Below, piece by piece: positions 25,338 through 30,154 of a DNA stretch of 30,154 bases (positions within the stretch are counted from its first letter, which is position 1; every line of letters starts with the position of its first letter). The notes under the pieces were generated by a model. It did not search any database. It was not told the DNA's origin and saw only the letters and a list, made by a program, of their open reading frames with translations. Both the position numbers and the translations under genes were made by a program. The DNA is from Legionellaceae bacterium (lineage in GTDB: Bacteria > Pseudomonadota > Gammaproteobacteria > Legionellales > Legionellaceae): contig CANNJG010000003.1 in assembly GCA_947504795.1 (NCBI GenBank), positions 1 through 30,154 of the forward strand. The letters run 5' to 3'.

Positions 25338-25667
25338 ATGAAAAAAGACAAATCTGACCCGACCGTTTCATGGCAGGCATGCTTCGCATACCAGCAAGCC
25401 TGCATGGCGCAATGTATGGATGGTGTCCAACAGATGATGCATCTTCAGCAACAAGCACTTGAAGATTTAAACCCATCGAGTCAACGCAAAAGGGTATGGA
25501 ATGGGAGCCCGTGGATACAAGAGAATGCTCATTGTTGGACGAATGCCATACAAAATAATTTAAATGGGTCTTTCCAGCAATTTTTTGCCTGGCATAGATA
25601 TGCATCAAATTATGCTAAACTCTTTGAAGTTTATGCGCAAATAAAAAATAAACCCAAGGTGCAATAG
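25338..25667 (+). CDS. Small phasin-like protein
   Basis: A 109-residue helical protein starting MKKDKSD. AAAGGA at 25327-25332, five bases upstream, decides for this start over an in-frame TTG at 25323. It is rich in Gln, Met and aromatic residues (YQQACMAQCMDGVQQMMHLQ; later FQQFFAWHRYASNYAKLF), with amphipathic helices and no signal peptide. Position directly after phaB, size and helix pattern fit a phasin coating PHA granules. The sequence is too divergent for me to be sure. Four cysteines are present. The stop codon lies inside the loop of the hairpin at 25652-25680. Confidence 0.6.
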   Translation: MKKDKSDPTVSWQACFAYQQACMAQCMDGVQQMMHLQQQALEDLNPSSQRKRVWNGSPWIQENAHCWTNAIQNNLNGSFQQFFAWHRYASNYAKLFEVYAQIKNKPKVQ

Positions 25668-25680
25668 ATGCGCCTTGGGT
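25639..25680 (-). terminator. Terminator of the cold-shock gene
   Basis: ACCCAAGG (25652-25659) pairs perfectly with CCTTGGGT (25673-25680). Read on the minus strand the stem is followed by a T-rich tail (25651-25639), so it ends the csp transcript. On the plus strand no T run follows. A second 7-bp hairpin, ACACTTG/CAAGTGT (25687-25706), lies between it and the csp stop. The phasin-like gene's last codons and stop form part of the hairpin. Confidence 0.75.
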
Positions 25681-25730
25681 AAAGTAACACTTGAAGAAAC
25701 AAGTGTGTGATGAATGAAGCGGATAAGCGA

Positions 25731-25937
25731 TTAAACGACTTCGACTTCTTCTGCTTGAGGACCTTTTTGACCTTGACCTGGTTTAAACATCACTGCTGCG
25801 CCTTCAGATAAAGTTTTGAAGCCTGAGCCCAAAATTGCACTGAAGTGAACAAAATAATCTTTACCATTGCTTTCAATAAAACCAAAACCTTTGCTTTCAT
25901 TGAACCATTTTACTGTACCACGAATTTTCTCTGACAT
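25731..25937 (-). CDS. Cold-shock domain protein, CspA family
   Basis: A 68-residue single-stranded nucleic-acid-binding protein of the five-stranded CspA fold. RNP1 (KGFGFI) and RNP2 (VHFSAI) are intact, as are GTVKWFN and the C-terminal KGPQAEEV. It acts as an RNA chaperone in the cytosol; whether it is cold-induced or constitutive cannot be read from the protein. Its leader is only about 30 bases from the predicted promoter, unlike the long cold-box leader of E. coli cspA, which argues for a non-cold-specific paralogue. Monocistronic, ended by the hairpin at 25652-25680. Confidence 0.95.
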   Translation of the reverse strand: MSEKIRGTVKWFNESKGFGFIESNGKDYFVHFSAILGSGFKTLSEGAAVMFKPGQGQKGPQAEEVEVV

Positions 25938-26252
25938 TTTTTCTCTAATCCTAATTAGCTGGAAAGCCAGTATAACATTGAATGTTTCCTTTTGCCAATA
26001 TTTTTTAACTAATGTGTCAAACCCCTATTAAAATGTCCCCTGGGTTTCCATTTTAAAAATTTCCTCTTTTGTTAACGTTAAAACCAGCTCCCCGCCTCCG
26101 AACCTGTTAGGTGAGTTTCTGAAATTCAAAGAGTAGTTCATGTTTCTGGGAGATGCTTTTATCGTGGGACTATTAGGATATTATCATTTTGACACGACAA
26201 TATTTTTTGAACGAATACCCCTGTACGCTATGATTCGCCCAAAAAAGTGTCG
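25938..26252. other. 315-base intergenic region without a gene
   Basis: Lies between the starts of csp and the end of the lipoprotein gene, both on the minus strand. The left 60 bases hold the csp promoter. The middle (about 26020-26190) shows nothing I can name. The right end is the long AT-rich inverted repeat at 26194-26253. No open reading frame of convincing length is present. Confidence 0.5.
25969..25998 (-). promoter_or_regulatory. Promoter of the cold-shock gene
   Basis: On the minus strand TTGGCA (25998-25993) and TATACT (25974-25969) are separated by 18 bases. A start near 25963 would leave a leader of about 25-30 bases before the ATG at 25937. A second TTGACA further upstream (near 26017-26012) has no good -10 partner. 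Confidence 0.55.
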
Positions 26253-26253
26253 T
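26194..26253. repeat. Long imperfect inverted repeat, possible terminator
   Basis: The arm at 26194-26216 (ACGACA, then a T-rich stretch, ending CGAAT) and the arm at 26233-26253 (ATTCG, then six A, ending TGTCGT) are complementary apart from a few mismatches and a 2-base length difference. The loop is 16 bases. It abuts the lipoprotein stop codon, so on the minus strand it forms a stem of about 20 bp right after the gene and may act as its terminator. The T run is within the stem, not after it, so a classical terminator is not certain. A small repeat element is the alternative. Confidence 0.45.
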
Positions 26254-26795
26254 TACCTCATGTCATTTTGAATGGTTTGCCAGTTTTTTATTTTAGCGTT
26301 TTGTTTGATATCGTCAGGCAAACCATTGAGTTTACTTTCAGCAGCCTCTCGGGTGGGGTAACTGCCATACACGCCTAGGTACGATCCGTGTTGAGATTGA
26401 ATTTCGGCAGCACGCTCGTTTTTAGGTGTTTTTTGCAAGGTATTGGCCACTGCTGCGGGTTTGCTATCTTCTGCAACCTCAATGGTATAGCCTTGCGGAT
26501 TTTGGCCATCGATCCAACGTTTATCCTCATCTTTCGATGTTACGGGTGTGCTATTCGTGCCTAAATGATAGCTTTCGGGGACTGAGACGCGCTGTGTGCC
26601 ATAGTGGTTGGGCACAGGCTTTATACTTTTTTCATTGACCAAGGTGTCGTATCCTTCGGGATAGGGTTGGCTACGCTCGGATGAATTGGAATAGAAATCC
26701 CAGTAGGAATCACTGTTGTCGGTACCGTCAATCGTACAAGCACTTAAGAATAATGCGACGCCACAACATCCAATCAATGCCTTCAATTTGAACAT
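26253..26795 (-). CDS. SPOR-domain lipoprotein
   Basis: A 180-residue envelope lipoprotein. Residues 1-19 are a type II signal peptide with lipobox L-S-A-C20. Residue +2 is Thr, so the outer membrane is expected. Residues about 30-100 are polar, Ser/Tyr/Asn-rich and probably unstructured. Residues about 100-177 fit a SPOR domain: GYTIEVAEDS as the first strand, YLGVYGSYPTREAAESKLNG as strand-helix, and NWQTIQ at the end, most like the DamX/DedD type. SPOR domains bind glycan strands stripped of stem peptides at division sites, so a role in cell-wall remodelling or septation is inferred. It diverges from dgt across a gap of about 86 bases. Confidence 0.8.
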   Translation of the reverse strand: MFKLKALIGCCGVALFLSACTIDGTDNSDSYWDFYSNSSERSQPYPEGYDTLVNEKSIKPVPNHYGTQRVSVPESYHLGTNSTPVTSKDEDKRWIDGQNPQGYTIEVAEDSKPAAVANTLQKTPKNERAAEIQSQHGSYLGVYGSYPTREAAESKLNGLPDDIKQNAKIKNWQTIQNDMR

Positions 26796-26881
26796 AACTA
26801 TCCCGTGTTACTCTACATACTATGATTATCTGCATATTTGCAATAAACTTAAGCAAAACAACGGGAATTTTTGAAGAAATT

Positions 26882-28204
26882 ATGTGGACACATCGTCGGT
26901 CGGGTCAAATTCATCAGCGTGGTCATTTAGACCATCGCAATCCTTATGAACGGGATAGAACGCGTGTCATTCATTGTCCCGCGTTTCGACGGTTACAGCG
27001 CAAAACGCAAATTTTAGGAACGGATGAGGGTGACTTTCATCGCACACGTTTGACCCATTCTTTAGAAGTGGCGTCGATTGGTTCGAGCATTGTGCGCAGT
27101 TTGCGGATGAACAATCAAGAAAATGCATTCCATGGCTTATTGCCGGATGATGATCTGATTTCTGTGATTTGCTTGTTGCATGATATCGGCCATCCACCTT
27201 TTGGACATGGGGGAGAGGTCGCTTTGAATTATATGATGCGCGCCCACGGCGGGTTTGAAGGGAATGCTCAGACGCTGCGTTTATTGTTAAAAGTTGAAAC
27301 CAGTTATGGTGACTATGGGTTGGATTTGACCCGACGTTCGTTATTAGGGGTGCTGAAGTACCCTGCAGCCTGGTCAGCAGTGGCTGCGCAAAGGCCGATT
27401 AATGCCGCCATTCATGCGGAACAACCGATTCGAATCAATGATTGGTTGCCGCCCAAGGCCTATTTTGATGCCGAGCAATCCGAAGTCGATTGGTTGCTGT
27501 CACCTTTTCAAGAGCAGGATAGATTGCTATTTCAAACCTTAGCCGCAGAACCTGATGGGGATCATCATGGCCGGACGGCCTATCATACGTTTGATTGCTC
27601 GATTATGGATATTGCGGATGATATTGCCTATGGGGTGCATGATTTAGAGGACGCGATTCATTTGCGCCTCATTCGCCGTGAGCAATTTGATACCCCGGAA
27701 TTCCGTCAATTGTTAGAAGGTACGCCCTGGGCAAACCAAGCGGCATGCTTTTTGGATGCGTTGTTTGCTAACTCATTGTATCTTCGTAAAGAAGTGATGG
27801 GTGAATTGGTGAATTATTTTATTACGTCGGTTGATATTTTACTAATCAATGAGACCTTTGAGCATCTGATATTACAGTATTCAGTGGTCCTTCATTCCGA
27901 AGCACGAGGGTTGCTCGACTATTTTATGCGCTGTATTTATCAATATGTGATTGATTCGCAAGAAGCGAGAACGTTTGAATATGGTGGACAAAAAGTGGTG
28001 CAACGTTTATTTGAAGCATTTAGTTCTAATCCAGAAAATCTATTGGACACCAAGAACCGTTTGTTGTTTGCAAATGCCCCTGATAAATCGCAAGCCTTAA
28101 GAGTGATTTGTGATTATATTGCGAATATGACCGATGAGTACGCGTATCGCATGCATGAACGTTTGTTTGGATTTAATACGCGGACGATTTTTGAGCGATT
28201 GTAA
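26882..28204 (+). CDS. dgt: dGTPase (deoxyguanosinetriphosphate triphosphohydrolase-like)
   Basis: HD-superfamily hydrolase that cleaves dNTPs to deoxynucleoside and triphosphate. With this start it has 440 residues. The metal-binding site has H59 (RTRLTHS), H100-D101 (LLHDIGHPPFGHGGE) and a later aspartate in SIMDIADDIAYGVHDLEDAI. The N-terminal RDRTRVIHCPAFRRLQRKTQ is typical. An in-frame ATG at 26822 adds 20 residues that look unlike the family, so I chose 26882, where GAAGA is a modest ribosome site. Besides housekeeping nucleotide balance, dGTPases can restrict phages by depleting dNTPs; nothing around it indicates a defence island. Only a weak hairpin (28223-28242) follows. Confidence 0.9.
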   Translation: MWTHRRSGQIHQRGHLDHRNPYERDRTRVIHCPAFRRLQRKTQILGTDEGDFHRTRLTHSLEVASIGSSIVRSLRMNNQENAFHGLLPDDDLISVICLLHDIGHPPFGHGGEVALNYMMRAHGGFEGNAQTLRLLLKVETSYGDYGLDLTRRSLLGVLKYPAAWSAVAAQRPINAAIHAEQPIRINDWLPPKAYFDAEQSEVDWLLSPFQEQDRLLFQTLAAEPDGDHHGRTAYHTFDCSIMDIADDIAYGVHDLEDAIHLRLIRREQFDTPEFRQLLEGTPWANQAACFLDALFANSLYLRKEVMGELVNYFITSVDILLINETFEHLILQYSVVLHSEARGLLDYFMRCIYQYVIDSQEARTFEYGGQKVVQRLFEAFSSNPENLLDTKNRLLFANAPDKSQALRVICDYIANMTDEYAYRMHERLFGFNTRTIFERL

Positions 28205-28280
28205 TGGGCATGATTAACAGGGCTTGGTTAGGTTGGACCAAGTGTAATTTAGGAAAGGTTTAATCGATGATAACTGACGT

Positions 28281-28304
28281 CCATATAACCATCAGGTTAT
28301 ATGG
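28281..28304 (-). terminator. Perfect hairpin joined to the tRNA-Glu 3' end
   Basis: CCATATAACC and GGTTATATGG form a perfect 10-bp stem with loop ATCA (28291-28294). Three bases of the stem are the encoded CCA of tRNA-Glu (28304-28302). It probably marks the 3' end of the tRNA-Ala-tRNA-Glu transcript. No U run follows on the minus strand, so it may instead be a processing structure or a Rho-dependent end. Confidence 0.45.
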
Positions 28305-28377
28305 CGTCCCCAAGGGGATTCGAACCCCTGTTGCCGCCGTGAAAGGGCAGTGTCCTAGGCCTCTAGACGATGGGGAC
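28302..28377 (-). tRNA. tRNA-Glu(UUC)
   Basis: A 76-base tRNA with encoded CCA, read on the minus strand. Acceptor GTCCCCA pairs with TGGGGAC, the anticodon loop CCTTTCA gives UUC, and the T loop is GGTTCGAATCC. It is the second gene of a tRNA-Ala-tRNA-Glu pair, 34 bases after tRNA-Ala. Confidence 0.96.
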
Positions 28378-28411
28378 AGATTCTGTCCGTCACAATTGGG
28401 CGTTGTGACTT

Positions 28412-28487
<76 letters not shown>

Positions 28488-28505
28488 AAACTGTGGAAAG
28501 GACGC

Positions 28506-28535
28506 AGTATACGAGACGGATATTCCTGGTGTCAA
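28506..28535 (-). promoter_or_regulatory. Promoter of the tRNA-Ala-tRNA-Glu operon
   Basis: On the minus strand a consensus TTGACA (28535-28530) and TATACT (28511-28506) are separated by 18 bases. A GC-rich discriminator (GCGTCC) follows, typical of stringently controlled stable-RNA promoters. The -10 ends 18 bases before the mature tRNA-Ala. Confidence 0.75.
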
Positions 28536-28603
28536 GTATTTTTCTTTGTATCCCAACGATTCATGTGCTTTATTTGTCTGCTTGACGGCAACCTGTCTTT
28601 GAT

Positions 28604-29512
28604 TCAGGCCTGAATTCTTTTGTGGACCATGTCTAACACGTCATGTAAGCGTTGTCCGTGTTCGGCGAACCGGTCCAAACTCTTGCGAGCTATATCAACA
28701 TGCTGGGTAATTAATTCAGCCAGCCCCTCCGCCGTGTACAATGTGGCAAAGGTTTGTTTTCGATTGGCCAGATCAGATGAGCGGCCTTTGCCTAACACAT
28801 CGAATTGACCGTAATAGTCTAAATAATCATCTTGCATTTGAAAGAGCAAACCTAAATGATGTGCAAATTGACGCAGGGCTGCAGCGTCGGATGCTTTGGG
28901 CGTGCAGGCTTCGAGCGTCATATTCACGCATGCTTTGATAAGTTGGCCTGTCTTAAGTTGATGAATGATTTGCAAATGGGTTTCATCAATCTTGCCTTGT
29001 TGCAGTAAGGATAAATCTAAGCTTTGGCCACTGACCATTCCGGATGGCCCGCACGCTTGAATGAGGGTATGCGTGATTGTAATGATTTGCTGAGGCGCAA
29101 GGTGTGTAGACAGTTGTTGCAGAAGTATGTCTACGGCTAAGGCTTGCAACCCATCACCGACCAAAATAGCGGTTGCTTCGTCAAAAGCACGATGGCACGT
29201 CGGACGTCCACGACGCAGATCATCATTATCCATGGCGGGTAAATCATCGTGTATTAACGAATACACATGGACCATTTCGATGGCGGCTGCCAAAATATCT
29301 AAACTAACAAGTGGGATGTCGAATAATTCACCGCAGGCATAAATCAAGAGGGGTCGTACGCGTTTCCCGCCCGGGAAAAGGCAATAATATATGGCCTCTT
29401 TTATCAGAGGTGCGGGGATTACCGTATCAGCAAGCAGGGCACGGAGCACGTCTTCGTGGCGCGTTTTATACCCGATGAGCGATAAGTTATTTGTGGATAG
29501 TGTCGTCATCAT
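28604..29512 (-). CDS. ispA: Farnesyl diphosphate synthase (geranyltranstransferase)
   Basis: Condenses isopentenyl diphosphate with dimethylallyl and geranyl diphosphate to make farnesyl diphosphate, the precursor of undecaprenyl carrier and quinone tails. At 302 residues it matches E. coli IspA (299). The first aspartate-rich motif is D89-D90-LPAM-D95 followed by RRGRPTCH, and the second is D228-D229-YL-D232. GGKRVRP near residue 50 binds the diphosphate. Start is ATG at 29512, or the adjacent ATG at 29509. It overlaps xseB by 26 bases, so translation is coupled. The dxs gene that often follows in gammaproteobacteria is missing; the tRNA pair lies there instead. Confidence 0.94.
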   Translation of the reverse strand: MMTTLSTNNLSLIGYKTRHEDVLRALLADTVIPAPLIKEAIYYCLFPGGKRVRPLLIYACGELFDIPLVSLDILAAAIEMVHVYSLIHDDLPAMDNDDLRRGRPTCHRAFDEATAILVGDGLQALAVDILLQQLSTHLAPQQIITITHTLIQACGPSGMVSGQSLDLSLLQQGKIDETHLQIIHQLKTGQLIKACVNMTLEACTPKASDAAALRQFAHHLGLLFQMQDDYLDYYGQFDVLGKGRSSDLANRKQTFATLYTAEGLAELITQHVDIARKSLDRFAEHGQRLHDVLDMVHKRIQA

Positions 29513-29708
29513 GTTTAGGTGGGTTCAACGATAATAATTCAATGGTTTGCTCTGCTTTGCGTAAGGTATCCTGGCACACGCGAGCCAGCGATACGCCTTT
29601 TTCAAATTGCTTTAAAGCTTCATCTAGATCTAACTCGCCCTTCTCTAATTGTGAAACAATTGTTTCCAACTCGGTTATTGACTTTTCAAACTGTCCGGGT
29701 TTCTTCAT
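29487..29708 (-). CDS. xseB: Exonuclease VII small subunit
   Basis: Small helical subunit that binds XseA; the complex degrades single-stranded DNA. The 73 residues carry the family pattern FEKSITELETIVSQLEKGEL, LDEALKQFEKGVSLA and a final helix ending in ELLS. I chose the ATG at 29708. A GTG at 29717 in the same frame would add three residues, and neither has a clear ribosome site. It is the first gene of xseB-ispA, a common gammaproteobacterial pair. A TATAAT box on the minus strand at 29746-29741 could be the -10 of its promoter. Confidence 0.92.
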   Translation of the reverse strand: MKKPGQFEKSITELETIVSQLEKGELDLDEALKQFEKGVSLARVCQDTLRKAEQTIELLSLNPPKHDDDTIHK

Positions 29709-29932
29709 AAAAGACACGTCGTTGCTGACATAATTTGAAGATTATACGCTGAGTTTCATTTTTTTTCCTATGGTTTCTTGTCAGTAAGTCTTGTATTATC
29801 CTAAAAAGGCAGCCGCTCGTTAGTACCCAGCCAATCTCCATTGAAAATACACGCTTTTCTCACATTTTTGCTGTAGGGGTGACTACGGCTTTTTTTAGGA
29901 ATGTTTCAACTTATTGCGTGTGGTGATCGATT

Positions 29933-30154
29933 ATGAAAGTGAAAACTTGTTTTGTCTGCAGTCAGTGTGCGGCTGTATTTGCGCAGTGGGCAGGGCTATG
30001 TACCCAGTGTGGTGCTTGGAATTCGATTTTGGAAGAAGGTCGGACGACTGCGCGCTCTGGACAATATGCGAATCAACGCTCGGTGGTAACCGCGATAGAA
30101 GCAGTGGTTCTAGATAAACAATCGCGAATGAGTTGTGAGTTATCTGAGCTGAAT
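29933..30154 (+). CDS. radA: DNA repair protein RadA, N-terminal fragment
   Basis: The first 74 codons of a gene that runs past the window end without a stop. The N-terminal zinc finger of RadA is visible: C9-x-x-C12 and C23-x-x-C26, followed by G-A-W-N, as in FVCSQC...GLCTQCGAWN. RadA is a RecA-related branch-migration helicase that processes recombination intermediates; its ATPase and Lon-like domains would lie beyond the window. The plus-strand start is divergent from xseB across about 220 bases, in which a TATTAT near 29797 is the only promoter-like box I noticed. Confidence 0.88.
   Translation, partial: MKVKTCFVCSQCAAVFAQWAGLCTQCGAWNSILEEGRTTARSGQYANQRSVVTAIEAVVLDKQSRMSCELSELN

Noticed and set aside
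26882..28204. dgt as part of a phage-defence island
   Set aside because: Its neighbours are a SPOR-domain lipoprotein, tRNAs, ispA and xseB; nothing else suggests defence.
28223..28242. CTTGGT/ACCAAG hairpin as dgt terminator
   Set aside because: Short stem with an 8-base loop and no T run; too weak to annotate.

Overview
The window looks like a chromosomal segment of a gammaproteobacterium, moderately AT-rich by eye. The best guess is Legionellales (Legionella/Coxiella relatives). This rests on the mix of gammaproteobacterial housekeeping genes (rhlE, purB, nadA/B/C, ppsA, pilBCD, dgt, ispA/xseB, radA), PHA-metabolism genes, and several large proteins without bacterial housekeeping homology. 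These include a eukaryote-like protein kinase and two proteins with C-terminal hydrophobic hairpins, as is common in host-associated bacteria with secreted effectors. The genus cannot be fixed from the sequence alone. No CRISPR array, phage gene or intact insertion sequence is visible.

Layout. (1) 262-4596: a solitary kinase-like gene, the RNA helicase gene rhlE with a clear terminator, tRNA-Leu(CAA) with its own promoter on the minus strand, and an alpha/beta-hydrolase-like protein with a C-terminal membrane hairpin. (2) 4597-5009: a 413-base gap with a GC-rich palindromic/repeated element. (3) 5010-15263: two divergent, tightly packed operons starting from about 9400. On the minus strand is purB-nadB-nadA, with 4- and 8-base overlaps. 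On the plus strand is ppsA-antiporter-nadC-murG, with 4-, 8- and 11-base overlaps. Together they carry the whole de novo route from aspartate to nicotinate mononucleotide (NadB, NadA, NadC), plus purine synthesis, gluconeogenic PEP synthesis and a MurG that resembles the Gram-positive type. (4) 15384-16433: a small membrane protein and a Sel1-repeat protein, converging on (5) pilB-pilC-pilD (minus strand, 20051-16422), the type IV pilus/type II secretion assembly ATPase, platform protein and prepilin peptidase.

(6) 20246-23152: an exported coiled-coil protein and an unrecognised 840-residue protein with C-terminal membrane segments. (7) 23242-25667: a patatin-like phospholipase of the DUF3734 type, phaB (acetoacetyl-CoA reductase) and a small phasin-like protein, a likely polyhydroxybutyrate granule locus. 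(8) 25731-26795: a cold-shock protein and a SPOR-domain lipoprotein, both on the minus strand. (9) 26882-30154: dgt, then tRNA-Ala(GGC)-tRNA-Glu(UUC) from one strong promoter, ispA and xseB on the minus strand, and the first 74 codons of radA running off the end.

The strongest candidates for new biology are the unrecognised proteins at 262-1494, 3136-4596 and 20630-23152 (possible secreted effectors), the Gram-positive-like murG outside any cell-division cluster, and the small repeat elements at 4782-4847 and 26194-26253. I found no clearly new multi-gene defence or mobile system.
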